A stretch of 64,000 nucleotides of DNA from Rhodamnia argentea. Its lineage: Eukaryota; Streptophyta; Magnoliopsida; Myrtales; Myrtaceae. The number at the start of each line of letters is the position of its first letter. Positions within the stretch are counted from its first letter, which is position 1. The translations under genes and the position numbers were made by a program. A model generated the notes under the pieces. The model saw nothing but the letters and a program-made list of their open reading frames with translations, did not search any database and was not told the origin of the DNA. Below, piece by piece: positions 21,420-31,325 of this stretch. The stretch spans positions 25,122,887-25,186,886 of the forward strand of contig NC_063152.1 of the NCBI RefSeq assembly GCF_020921035.1, written 5' to 3'.

Positions 21420-22865
21420 GATACTGTCTTCTTCTTCTTCTTTTTTCAAATTTTTGTGTTTGTTATTAGAGCACGTTTGTCATAGAAGAGCCAGAGGAGA
21501 TTGTACTGCCAGAGCTTTTATGGATATAGCAATTTTGTAGATAGCAACTCTGGGACTTCTTATTAGCCACGCCATAATTTTATATGAAAGGACACAAGGG
21601 GGTGACTAAAGGGGAAAAAATGGCCGAGTCTTTTGGGCTCATTATTTTTCTCTGGATGACTTATCATCTCCACATAAGTAGGGTCGTCGTCATTCATGGC
21701 TGCCAAAATCTTGGCGTGCTTTTTATTTTTTGCACAACCTCTGAGGCCTGGTCTAAGACAGTAATAATTTATGAAATCTTTAATTCCATAGTCAATATCC
21801 TACCTCCAATCAGATCAAAGGGCGCAATTTTATTTTTTACGCGAAATCTGACTCGAGATATGGTTTAATACGAATAAGTGAAAAATTTAGACATTTTGGG
21901 TGGATATAACCGGCACATTCTATTGGTTTAGCCACTCGAATTCCTGATGAGTCATTGTTTCCGTAGGTTCTTACAAGTGGATATCCACTCGAATTACTAT
22001 GTATGTATGTCTTGCCGTAAACAAATATTATATGATCCCGACGGTTCCTAATGGTATTAAGTGGCCATTTTGTTTCATATTAGTACTAAAGTGAGTGTCA
22101 TACACAAATATTAACATTTAAGGTGTACTTTTACCCTTTTTTTCACATAAAGACCTAACTTGAGAGACTCACTCGAAGACTTTGTCCATATTGTAGATTG
22201 ACGAATAAGAAGACTCTTGCGAAAGCAGAGTCCTCCATCAATATCTTGTCTTTGATTTTGTAAACTTTCACAAATCATTATCGTATTCCTCTTCAATTGT
22301 GTCTTTTTTCATGTTAATTTTTTCCTTTTGGTTTATGCGAAATAGCCAACTTTTCTGATCCAGTTTAATTTTTGACTTTGATCTTGTTATTTTCCTTTAC
22401 CTGTGTATCCTAACTAGACTCTATTCTTGGAAAATGATGGATGGGACACGAGGAATAATTCGAAGGGAAAATTCCAAATAAGGTCCGAAGTGAAGCCCTT
22501 TTCTCAAAAAAGGTCCAAAATGAATATTATATCATATAAGTACCTGAACCTACTAGCTTAGTCTCAAAAAAGACCTGAGCAAACACATATATCTCACATG
22601 CCATTTTATTGGGGGTATTCTCGTCCAGGAACATTTTTTTTCCATTTTTTCCTTAATTTTCTAGGTTCAGTCCCTTCTTCCTCTTTATTCTTCCGGCCAA
22701 CTCTCTGGTTAACTTTCTTTTTAGCTGAACATGACCATTTCTTATCAATCTCACAAGCTGATCAATGGAGATGGCTTGGGCTTGCAGGGTGGCTAGTGGC
22801 AAGCAGCCGCAAGATGTGATGACACCGATGACTCGACAATCAGGCCAAGCTAGATTTTAGCGGGG
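21420..22865. other. Spacer between RLP remnant and kinase fragment
   Basis: No gene seen. It holds a spacer block (21590-21870) repeated at 29800-30010, 37100-37320 and 56950-57240. Further AT-rich sequence is shared with 57240-58030. A TATA-like ccataaaagctctgg on the minus strand near 21507-21521 would sit upstream of the RLP remnant. Confidence 0.45.
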
Positions 22866-22869
22866 ATGC

Positions 22870-23383
22870 AAAACCAGGCAACGGCATGCGAGATGCAATG
22901 TCGGTGTCATCAGCTGTTCTTGCAGTGTCTGCTGTTTTTTCTTGTGGTCCTGTTTGTCCAGAGGATCAAGCCGATGTGGTCTAACAGTGGGAGCTCGAAA
23001 TCGGTCCCCATCGATTCTCCTACCAAGAACTCAAGCAAGCCACCAATGGGTTCAAGGAGAAAGTGCTTCTCGGGCAAGGCGGGTTCGGCAAAGTGTACCG
23101 GGGGACCTTGTCGAGTTCCAAGATCCAGGTTGCGGTGAAGCGGGTCTTGCACGAGTCAAACCAGGGCCTCCGGAAATTCTTGTCGGAGATCGCAAGCATT
23201 GGGCGGCTCCGCCACCAGAATTTGGTCCAGCTCCAGGGCTGGTGTCGGAAGAGAGGCGATCTTCTGCTGGTGTACGAGTACATGGCGAATGGGAGCTTGG
23301 ACAGGTTCCTGTTCGACGAGCCTAAGGTTGCTCTGTTCTCGAAACAAAAGTTTCGGGTAGTGACGGACATAATTATTGGTTAA
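22870..23383 (+). pseudogene. L-type lectin receptor kinase fragment, copy 1
   Basis: The frame reads [20 protein letters not shown], then the glycine loop [51 protein letters not shown] and [20 protein letters not shown]. This juxtamembrane and N-lobe signature is typical of plant L-type lectin receptor kinases. A TAA precedes QWELEIG, and similarity stops near 23375 before the catalytic loop. The HRD and DFG motifs, the lectin domain and a clear TM are therefore absent. The upstream '[12 protein letters not shown]' may be the end of a TM. Relative to copy 2 (58059), about 400 bp are deleted after the N-lobe. It lies on the opposite strand to the RLP genes and travels with them in the duplication. 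Confidence 0.85.
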
Positions 23384-24480
23384 AATGGCTCCACTTCGAA
23401 CCTTTATTTGAAATTTTTTCTTAATTCGAATCCATTCACCGTTAAGATAGAGAAATCAAGTATTACGTCAATCATGCGTGGTTCAAGAAATGAGATTTGA
23501 ATAATCTTTTTAATTTGAAATATATATATATGTTTATTTAATTCATAAAATGCTATTGACTCGTTATATCATGATATATCAACAACATGATTTTTTTTTA
23601 ATCTGGTTAGTAGCAAATTTCTTTTCAATAAAAATTATTTTAAATTGCTGTTCCTTAATGGCAGTTGATATATTGAAACGAGAAAAATTGGACCCGAGCC
23701 AGCCAAAAGGAGACGTAACAGACACGACAACACTTGGGGCATGTAACTTAACGCCGTTCCCGTCTATTAATAGCCACAATCTTGCTGTCCTCTCTTCGAT
23801 CCTTGTCGCGAACATCCCCAACGGGTGTAAGCCGAAATGGATGATCCCTCTATCTGAGATGCCCGCTCGTATCTGCCGCATATTCTCGCTAATCCTACCA
23901 TATGTGACGTTGAGGAATTGGAGCAGATTCTCCCAAACCCTATTATACGCGACATTGAGGAATTTAATCGATCAATGAAGATTTTCTATTTAATTGGAGT
24001 TGCTAGCAATATATTTGTGGCAGGCTAAGAGCCAAGTGAAACTTGAGAGGACATCTCACTTCCTATGGAGCAGAGATCCCAAGATCGGGGATTCGGTTAT
24101 CCTAATTGTCTAATCAACGCCATTTTGAGCCCGATTGTCAGTCTTTTGAAAAAAGATATTGCTGAAGTGGTCTTGTTAAAATTGAATATCCTAGGCACGT
24201 CCTACTAGGTGCTCACAAGAGATGGTTGCACAATCAATATGAATTAAAAGGCACCTTGTAATCAACGCATCAAATCCAGATAGTATAAATCAACACTTCA
24301 AAGCAAATTAGTACTAAAGTAAAGACAGCTAAAGTAAAGCGCGAGAAAATAAATCCGATACGATGTCCGGAAAATATACACGGCCTTGTTCGTTGAGCCC
24401 CGGGAAATGGGCCACCGTGAGCTAAATTCAAGATTGAGTCTAAGTTTAATTCTAACTAAAGAGATCTATTCACATAAAAG
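23384..24480. other. Spacer after kinase fragment with 45-bp tandem duplication
   Basis: No clear gene. At 23880-23970 two adjacent 45-bp units encode, in copies at 45265-45355 and 59463-59550, the repeated peptide ILPNPTIRDVEELEQ, followed by MKIFYLIGV and NIFVAG before a stop. This could be the 3' end of an unrecognised gene. From 24010 to 24480 there is LTR-like non-coding sequence (gagccaagtgaaac...) common to all three units. Confidence 0.4.
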
Positions 24481-24489
24481 GATTCTTCT

Positions 24490-25070
24490 ATCATTACGGC
24501 GTTGCCGATTGTTGTCCCGGCCGATCACCGTACATCGGGCCTCACGTCCACTATCATATTCCCTTCGTCTCTGTTCTCGACCACTCCTGCCGCTGCCTTG
24601 AATTCTCATTCACTCTCTCTTCGCCAATTCCAATTCTCGGCGTCGCGGCTTCAAAGGTCTCCTCCTTCCGACCCATTCGTCAATCACGTCCGGTCACTGC
24701 CTGTTTACTCAAGGTAAACACTCGTACTCTGTTTCGTGAGGCAGAGACCGAGAGCCTTAGCCTCCGCCGAAGTGAAACCGGTAGTGTCCGAGGCTGTCTC
24801 GATGGCCTCGAGTGTGCTTCGTTGCCTTTACTTTGACACGGCTGTGACTCCTTCCCTTTTTCTTTTCGGATGTAACCTCTCATTCGAATGCCTTATGTGC
24901 GTCTGATTTTTTCCCTCAACTGTTTTATTATGCATGTTTGTTGCAGTGAATGAACTTCGGAGTCATTTTTGCGAATTTGGAAGTCCTGTATTCCCCTGCA
25001 TGTTGGAAGCAAGAGCATTCAAGAGTGTTTCTTTGATTACCTTCGTCATCACAGGTCTGCCATCCTCAGT
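24490..25070 (+). other. Unrecognised gene-5'-end-like segment 'Y', copy 1
   Basis: A 71-codon frame at 24502-24717 is rich in Ser, Leu and Phe (STIIFPSSLFSTTPAA, LRQFQFSASRLQRSPPSDPF) and has the look of an organelle-targeting leader. It ends at a donor-like CTCAAG/GTAAAC. An acceptor-like TTTGTTGCAG at 24937-24946 and a second donor-like ATCACAG/GTCTG near 25054 outline a possible second exon. The codon aligned before ALPIVVPA is ACG, not ATG. Joining the two exons meets a stop quickly. It is probably a captured or dead gene 5' end; copies lie at 45880-46440 and 60080-60645. Confidence 0.4.
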
Positions 25071-25338
25071 TTCGTTCTCCGTACGCTTCCATGTTATTGC
25101 TGGTGTATGCTTCGACTGTTGACTTCGTTGATAAATTCAAGTTTGGTATCGGGTGATTCATGTTATGCACGCTTTGCTCCTGCCGATAGCATACATTCCT
25201 GTCGGCTTCAAACGAACTATAGTACAATAAGAGGAATATTGGATGCCCATCTTTTCTTATTTCGAGTACAAAAGAAACACAGTTACATTACTGATAGTGT
25301 CACATAAGTATTTGACTGCATGTACAACTCCTCATTGT

Positions 25339-27171
25339 TCAGTGCCTTCTCGATTTGTTCCATCTTTTTGCCATTCTCTTGGAGTAGTATAAGAACCACT
25401 TACTTTTCTCGTCAATGATCAAGTTCCCCAGAACAACGCCGACCAAAAACCCAACTCCAACACCAATTAGCACAAATTTCCAATCCAAGTTAAATGGAGA
25501 CTCTTCACCTTCCATGCGAGATGGTGGGAATGGTACGTTATCCCCAGCCATGGTGCATTTTTTGGGCAAAGGTTCTCCGCATAACCCCTCATTCATGGTA
25601 AATGAATCGGTCGCGAATGTATTGAACTGGCTCCCTTGTGGTATTGGTCCCGACAGTTGATTATGAGAGACATTGAAAGATGAGAGAAATGTAAGTTGGG
25701 CTAGCTGTTGAGGAATCTCTCCCGAGAGCTTATTTCGAGAAAGATCTAGAGATTCCAGTCTTGTCGGGTTTGCTAAGGACAGCGGGATAGAGCCGGTGAG
25801 AATGTTATTCGAAAGGCTAAGCAGGAGAAGTGACTTCAAATCTCCAATGACATCGGGTATGCACCCTTGAAATTTGTTATTGGAGAGGTCAATTCCCATA
25901 AGGGCATATGGAACCTTCGGGTATTCCCTTTCTGTGCCCTTGTTCATCAATTTCATTCCGTAATCGAAAATACGTTGAAATGTATATGAGGGCGAAGTGA
26001 TATCTGCCAAGGTATTCATATATTCCAATCTATCTTGACCAACTGGTACTTTCATGGCATGGAAACTTTGCAACATCTTGGAAGGAAGTTCACCATCGAA
26101 ACTATTGTCGGAAAGGTCCATAATATGCAAATTGCTAAAGTTAAACCGGCTTCGATATGTTTCTATTGGACCATGGAAATTATTGGATTTCAAGATAACA
26201 ACTTTCAGGTTGGTCAACTCTGATAGCCATGAAGGGAATCCATCGAGAATTTGATTGTGACCAAGATTCAAACACTCTAACATTTTACATTTCGTCAAAG
26301 ATCTTGGGACAGGCCCTTGCAAACGATTCTCTGCGAGGTCAATAAGAGTTAATGCACAACCTTTAGGGTAAGCCCGAGGAATGCTTCCATCAAGTTTATT
26401 TTTTCCAAGATCCAAAATTTCCAAAGAATGAATGTTTTTGAGACATGTAGGAATTGTGCCATTCAGACTATTGTTGGACAAGTCAAGAGTGACAAGGGAC
26501 TTGGCTCTACAAATAGATTGCATATCTCCGAAGAGGATATTGTTGGAGATATTGTAATAAGACACTGATGGAGGTGGAGTAGGGAGTCTCATTTTGAGCG
26601 AGTTAGAACTAATGTCAAGATAGGTCAAGTTAGGTAGCAACAGATTGATGCGGTTGTCCACAAAGCCAGTTAGAAAATTGTGAGAAAGATCTACAAACCA
26701 CAAGGATTCTCTGCTGCCATTCCCCATCCAAGTAGGAATACTCCCTCCGATTTTATTGTGCGAAAGATCTATCCACTCTAATCCGCTTAGGTGGCCTAAA
26801 ATCTTGGGGAACTCATTTAAGTCGCATGATTCTAAACTTAAATCGGAAAGTTTTGGAAGTGTGGTATTCATCTCGGTCTTGCTAACAAAAGAGATGTTGT
26901 TGAAGTCCAAATATAAATCTTCCAAGTTCTTGAGCCTGTGTAAATCCACGGTGCCACTCAAATTATTCCCACTAAGATCCAGAATTTCAAGATCCTTGAG
27001 TTTCCATAATGAGTTTGGGATTTCACCTTGCAAATTGTTGTACGAAAGATATAGCTTAACCAACCGCGTCAGGTTCCCAAGTGAAGATGGAATTGGACCG
27101 CTTAGGCGAGCATCCGTCAAATGTAAAGAATCATGGACGGTTAGTCCGGCTACCGATTGAGTCTCTGACAT
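25339..27171 (-). CDS. RLP copy B, C-terminal part (LRRs, island, TM, tail)
   Basis: This 610-codon frame begins MSETQSVAGLTVHDSLHLTD. Residues 20-365 are about 14 LRRs of the plant extracellular type (L-x-x-L-x-L-x-x-N-x-L-x-G-x-IP). Residues 366-420 are the non-LRR island ending DYGMKLMNKGTEREYPKVP. Four more LRRs follow to about 512, then a C-terminal cap with GLCGEPLPKKC, an acidic stretch (EGEESPF), a TM helix at 566-586 with glycines spaced every four residues (G570, G574, G578, G582), and a basic 24-residue tail. There is no kinase, so this is an RLP. The frame has no signal peptide of its own. It probably forms the second exon of one gene with 27257-28406. Confidence 0.9.
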   Translation of the reverse strand: MSETQSVAGLTVHDSLHLTDARLSGPIPSSLGNLTRLVKLYLSYNNLQGEIPNSLWKLKDLEILDLSGNNLSGTVDLHRLKNLEDLYLDFNNISFVSKTEMNTTLPKLSDLSLESCDLNEFPKILGHLSGLEWIDLSHNKIGGSIPTWMGNGSRESLWFVDLSHNFLTGFVDNRINLLLPNLTYLDISSNSLKMRLPTPPPSVSYYNISNNILFGDMQSICRAKSLVTLDLSNNSLNGTIPTCLKNIHSLEILDLGKNKLDGSIPRAYPKGCALTLIDLAENRLQGPVPRSLTKCKMLECLNLGHNQILDGFPSWLSELTNLKVVILKSNNFHGPIETYRSRFNFSNLHIMDLSDNSFDGELPSKMLQSFHAMKVPVGQDRLEYMNTLADITSPSYTFQRIFDYGMKLMNKGTEREYPKVPYALMGIDLSNNKFQGCIPDVIGDLKSLLLLSLSNNILTGSIPLSLANPTRLESLDLSRNKLSGEIPQQLAQLTFLSSFNVSHNQLSGPIPQGSQFNTFATDSFTMNEGLCGEPLPKKCTMAGDNVPFPPSRMEGEESPFNLDWKFVLIGVGVGFLVGVVLGNLIIDEKSKWFLYYSKRMAKRWNKSRRH

Positions 27172-27256
27172 TTCTTTTTCTTTTTCTATTTCTTTTTCTT
27201 TTTCTTTTTTTTTTTTTTGTTCGGATAAGGAATCTTGCTACTTGTTGAAATATTAC
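27150..27256 (-). other. Putative intron of RLP copy B (107 nt)
   Basis: The donor is CTTACAG/GTAATATTTC. The best-conserved acceptor candidate is CAATCGGTAG/CC. Both sides are phase 1, so removal joins the two frames. An alternative in-frame acceptor is AAAAAG/AAATG at the start of the downstream frame. The interior is A/G-rich rather than U-rich, which is unusual. Here the shared stop TAA has become TAT, so the first frame runs into poly-Lys. Confidence 0.5.
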
Positions 27257-28406
27257 CTGTAAGGTACAAATCGGTCAGTTTTGCCAAGTTGGCAAGCCAA
27301 TGCCAAATGCCACCGTTGAAATTAGTGGAAACGAGAGATAGAGTGGACAACCGGGTAAGATTAGCGAAGCAAGCGGGGATTTGGCCCTGGAATTCATTTG
27401 ATGATATATCTAGATAAGCGAACTCGGAAAGATTACCCAGTGAAGCGGGAAGTGAACCTTGGAATTCATTTGATGATATATCCAGATAAGAGAGCTTAGA
27501 AAGATTACCCAGTGAAGCGGGAAGTGAACCCGAGAAACCACAATCTGAAATTGATAATTCATTCAAGAAAATAAGATTTCCTATCGAAACAGGTATTTCT
27601 CCCGAAAAATTCGTTCCCGAAAGAGACAATGATTTCAGGCGACTACCCCAATGTAGTTCGGGAATAAAACCAGAAAGGTTGTCATTGTTGCCAATGTGGA
27701 GGACTTCCAGGTTTGGTAACCGAAAGATGCTCACCGGTAATTCTCCATTCAATTGACAATTTGCAAGTTTAAGCGACTTCAAAGAGGACAAGTTTGCAAG
27801 TACATGAGGGAATGGTGATGGTATGCTTGTGTTAGAGAGATCAAGTTCTCTAAGCATAGTTAAGTTTTGAACAAAATTGCCTAGGTTGGGCATCTCAAGA
27901 TCCCCCCACATCCGAGACAAATCAAGAGAAATTAATCTCGAGAGCCTAGAGATATCCGATGGGACTTTCCCTGAAAATTCAGAATAAGAGAGATTAAGGT
28001 AGTGTAACTTGGAAAGATTGCCAAAGCCGTGTGGGATTGAGGAAGCGTTGAAGTCGTTGAAAGCGAGATTGAGCGATTCCAAATGGAGTAGGCGAAAGAG
28101 GCTAGTGTTGGAAGTTATGGTACCAAAGAGACAACTTCCATTGAGGTCGAGGCCTGTCACATGACCGGTGGCCTCATCGCACTTTACGCCATCCCATGAG
28201 CAGCAATCTCCATGTCCAGCTAGTGACCACGATTCAACCTTTGGATAATCACAACCCCACCATGTTCTATCGACTCTGAAACTTTGCTTGAATTCCATCA
28301 AGGCAGAGCTCTCATCTGGACGGCATAGGGAATCAGCAAAGGAAGCAGGAAGCAAAATGAGGAAGACGATCCAAGTACAAAACAGGAAGAATATCGAGGG
28401 TGCCAT
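27186..28406 (-). CDS. RLP copy B, N-terminal part (signal peptide, LRRNT, LRRs)
   Basis: The start MAPSIFFLFCTWIVFLILLP lies 55 bases below a TATA box. Residues 1-24 are a signal peptide ending SFA/DSLC. Residues 25-105 are the LRRNT cap (CRPDESSALMEFKQSF, CDYPKVESW, GDCCSWDGVKCDE, GHVTGLDLNGSC). LRRs then run to about residue 385. One 24-residue LRR is present twice (27387-27458 and 27459-27530), an extra unit that A and D lack. Beyond codon 385 the open frame (NISTSSKIPYPN plus ten Lys) is probably intron. Many N-x-S/T sites fit an apoplastic protein. Together with 25339-27149 it would encode a plasma-membrane RLP of about 990 residues. Confidence 0.9.
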   Translation of the reverse strand: MAPSIFFLFCTWIVFLILLPASFADSLCRPDESSALMEFKQSFRVDRTWWGCDYPKVESWSLAGHGDCCSWDGVKCDEATGHVTGLDLNGSCLFGTITSNTSLFRLLHLESLNLAFNDFNASSIPHGFGNLSKLHYLNLSYSEFSGKVPSDISRLSRLISLDLSRMWGDLEMPNLGNFVQNLTMLRELDLSNTSIPSPFPHVLANLSSLKSLKLANCQLNGELPVSIFRLPNLEVLHIGNNDNLSGFIPELHWGSRLKSLSLSGTNFSGEIPVSIGNLIFLNELSISDCGFSGSLPASLGNLSKLSYLDISSNEFQGSLPASLGNLSEFAYLDISSNEFQGQIPACFANLTRLSTLSLVSTNFNGGIWHWLANLAKLTDLYLTGNISTSSKIPYPNKKKKKKKKKK

Positions 28407-28460
28407 ATCTCTGTGTTTGTTTTTTCCGCTTTTTGGTGGAGTTTGATTGTAGTGAAGAAG

Positions 28461-28468
28461 CTTTTATA
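28461..28468 (-). promoter_or_regulatory. TATA box of RLP copy B
   Basis: GCCTATAAAAGCTTC on the minus strand, 55-62 bases before the ATG at 28406. Upstream sequence to about 28560 is conserved with copies A, C and D. Confidence 0.75.
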
Positions 28469-28629
28469 GGCAGCCATGAGCAATTCCATCGTTGAACTTT
28501 GATGCTGCTTTGGCCATTCATGCACTACACACATCTGAAAAGATGCTTGGGTTTGATTGTAGAAAGTGTTGGTCTAAGAAATGGAAAAAGCCAGTAGACT
28601 CCCGTGCTATACACGGCCAAAGTCTTAGG

Positions 28630-28925
28630 ATGCGGATTGTTGGATAACAAGCGATCCCCTTGTTCATGTGTTAACGGTTAAATTGCTTATTGCCTTTGAT
28701 AATTTTGGAATGAATCTCCGTAAATTAGATCCTCTATACCAGTCAAGACGTCAAAGTGAATGCCACTCGGCGTTTATCATAAGCTTGAATCATGGTCGTC
28801 ACTAGGTGGAAATGGGAATATTCATGATGGATGAATATTCCCACAACTTCTTATAAATAGAATAACGGTCAACATGGGAAACCTTACTGCTTAAGTCTCC
28901 GTGCCTTTTTTTTTTTTTCCTGTCA
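28630..28925. repeat. Conserved upstream region shared by copies B and C
   Basis: From ggataacaagcgatcccctt to cttaagtctccgtgcctttt this segment is nearly identical to 49990-50270. It contains a short palindrome gggaatattcat...atgaatattccc at 28827-28850. No gene. Confidence 0.6.
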
Positions 28926-28933
28926 TATTAAAA

Positions 28934-29292
28934 GGCTTCGCTTGTTTTACATAAAATAACTTCTAGGAAAATATTTTTCACCCATGAAAAAAACTGATTT
29001 TCTCTTTTTGAGATGAGGAAAACGTTTTTCCAGATCTTTCCTCTATCCACTCCTTCACATTTCTTTTCTTTTCAATTATTCTTTTATTTTTATTTTCTCG
29101 TATTTTATTTCATTTTTTATTCTTTTTATTCTTTTCTTTCTTCCCCTGTCAATCGCCGAGCACAAAAAAGCATATGCCAATTCACTTTCGGATCTCAGTC
29201 AAACTTCAAAAAGTATTATCATTGTTTTGGAAAACGACTTTTCGAGAAATATTTTCATGAAATATCGCCTTTTTCATGAAACAAACGGAGCA
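28934..29292. repeat. TIR element with GGCTCCGTTTGTTT-type ends, copy 1
   Basis: The left end ggcttcgcttgttttaca pairs with the right end tgaaacaaacggagc. Subterminal aggaaaatatttttc pairs with gagaaatattttcatg. The interior is pyrimidine-rich. The size and end sequence resemble non-autonomous hAT-like MITEs. Copies lie near 30950, 35843 and 50289, with a longer relative at 41219. Confidence 0.65.
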
Positions 29293-30440
29293 TAAGGGTT
29301 ATAAGGAAATAGGCATTATTTTTCAAAAGGGAAAAAAATGGTCACACGTCCACAACGAACAAAGTAGGTCTCATTCTCATGCATGCCGTGATTAATAGTT
29401 CATGTGCTGTCGTAATTGGATAGTTGGTCCTCTCAAAATGCCATCTCATACTTTTTCCACGGAAAGACCAAACTTGAGTGGCTAGCGAAAAGTCTTTAGC
29501 CCATCTTTCACGTTGGACATACATGCGGTCCTCGAATCACCAAACAAAAGATGATAATCATCGATTGTGGAATATTTAAAGACTTCATATATCATTATCT
29601 CATTCTATATTGAAATAATGATACAATATACGTGATTACAACAAATTACAAATAGGCATAAAACCTTTGGGAACTCTGGAAAACAGAAGAATTTCGGACA
29701 CAAGGTGAACGCGGAGTGTATCCTTTTTCTTTTGAAATTTTTGTGTGATTTGCCACTCCAATAATCTTATGTGACAGGACCGGGGGGGTGGGAATGCTGT
29801 GTGTACGTGGGTGCAGGGGTGGTGACTATAAAGGAAACATGTCAAAGTCTTTTGGGCTCATTATTTTTATTTGGATGACTTATCGTCTTCGCATAAGCGG
29901 GTCATCGTCAATCATGGCTACCAAAATCCAAGTTTTTTTTTTTTTTGCAACTTCCAAGGCCGCGTCTAGGAAAGTAATTCTTTGTACTCTTCAATTTCGG
30001 TGTCAATAATCTTTTTTGTGTCAATTCAGTCCTAAATATTTTATATTTGTACCAATTTAATCATTCCGACCAATGTTGGCAGGCCGGCTCTAACATGGCT
30101 TGATCGGCACTAACGTGGCCATTTCTTTTTAAAGTAATGTTGAGCGTTACAAGAAAATAGGCATTTCAGTAATCAAAAGGAAAAAAAAATGGTCATACAT
30201 CGATAAGATACAAATCAGGGCACTTTCTCATGCATGCGCAGTCATAATCGCACCGTTGGTCCTCGTTAATGACATCTCATTTTTTTTTTTCCACATAAGG
30301 ACCAAACTTGAGAGACCCGCGAGAAGACTTTTGCCATCTTTTAGATTGACAACTAAGAAGTTTCTAGCAGTACAGATAGCCCTTGAATCAGAAAAAAAAA
30401 AAAGGTCGTAATTATTGGTTAAAAATATTTTTAGATTTTA
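29293..30440. repeat. Spacer repeats, no gene
   Basis: It holds the block 'catgcatgccgtgattaatagt...tcgaatcac' (29330-29660), which also precedes the N-terminal RLP remnants. A trace of the remnant itself may survive at 29660-29720. It also holds the 'gacttatcgtcttcgcataa' block at 29860-30010 and a related repeat half-site at 30005-30130. Confidence 0.5.
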
Positions 30441-30945
30441 CATATGATCTCCGAGTTTATAACGAAAAAATATCCGTGAGTACCATATTCAACAAAATAA
30501 AAGTCTATGGATCACATTATATATTAGTCTAAAGTTCATGAATCATATTAAACAAATAAAATTTTAAGGACCACATTGGATATTAGGCCAAATTTTATAG
30601 ATCATTTGTGTCTTTATCCCGCTAATTTAGTAAAGGATGGGTCTATTTTCACACCTCAAATGACCGCATGCACAATCTAATTAAATTGAAAGTTACTTTT
30701 GACGGATATACCATCCACATAAATGGCAAGTCTAGTACTGCGTAACTCTCCCCATTTGTCCCCCCCTGCTCCCCATTCTTACTTGGCGACTCGCCACTCC
30801 ATGGACAAAAAGAAGAGACCAGCGAGCACTCGTGAGGCATGTTGGTATCGCGTCATCGCATTGACCCACAAAAAGGGTCATGCAGATCACGTAGCGCAAC
30901 GCGCTTCCGACGGCGTCGGACGTTTGCGCCTTGTGCTTGGGTTCA
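30440..30945. repeat. Spacer repeats shared with 39.0-39.3 kb and 53.8 kb
   Basis: 30480-30750 matches 39020-39300 (ggatgggtctattttcacac, ataccatccacataaa). 30780-30945 matches the 'cttggcgactcgccac...gggtcatgcagatcacgtag' blocks at 19205-19340 and 53760-53920. Confidence 0.5.
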
Positions 30946-31325
30946 GATGAAAATATTTTCCACCCATGAAAAAAATAGTATCAAAAGTGGGGAAAATAAT
31001 TTCCTCTTTGCAATAAGAGGAAAATATTTTCCCTAATCTTTCCTCCATCCACTCATTCATAATTCTCTTATTTTCAATTATTTTTTATCTTTATTTTGTT
31101 GTATTTTACTTTCATTTTTTTATTTGTTCATAGTTCTTTAATTTTTATTCTTTCTATTCTTTTCTTTCTTTTTCTACGGTCGCCGACCACAGTAAATATT
31201 TTCCAGTTCACTTTGGGGTCTTAGTCAAACACCGAAAAATATTATCTTTTTTTTTTTTCGAAAAATGACTTTTCGAGAAATATTTTCAAAAAATATTATT
31301 TTTTTTGTGAAACAAACTGAGCCTA
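30945..31325. repeat. TIR element, copy 2 (left end truncated)
   Basis: It starts inside the element at gaaaatattttccacccatg and runs to the right end gtgaaacaaactgagcc. It is the same family as 28934-29292. Confidence 0.55.

Larger units (their letters stand above)
20690..28930. repeat. Segmental duplication, copy 1 (matches 55770-64000)
   Basis: The shared order is: atgcatgccgtgattaatgg block, RLP N-terminal remnant, 'ggtgactaaagg' spacer, kinase fragment, 45-bp tandem repeat, 71-codon segment, and full RLP gene. Offsets between copies grow from about 35.07 to 35.56 kb through small insertions and deletions. The 3' two thirds (from about 23.88 kb) also match 45.25-50.7 kb. Confidence 0.85.

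Noticed and set aside
22910..23370. Minus-strand frames of 80-116 codons opposite the LecRK fragment (also 58083-58520)
   Set aside because: The plus strand matches receptor kinases throughout; the antisense frames show no motif.
27186..27256. Poly-lysine C-terminus of the RLP copy B N-terminal frame
   Set aside because: In copies A, C and D a TAA stops the frame before this tract, and a donor-like site precedes it; it looks like intron read-through, not a real protein tail.
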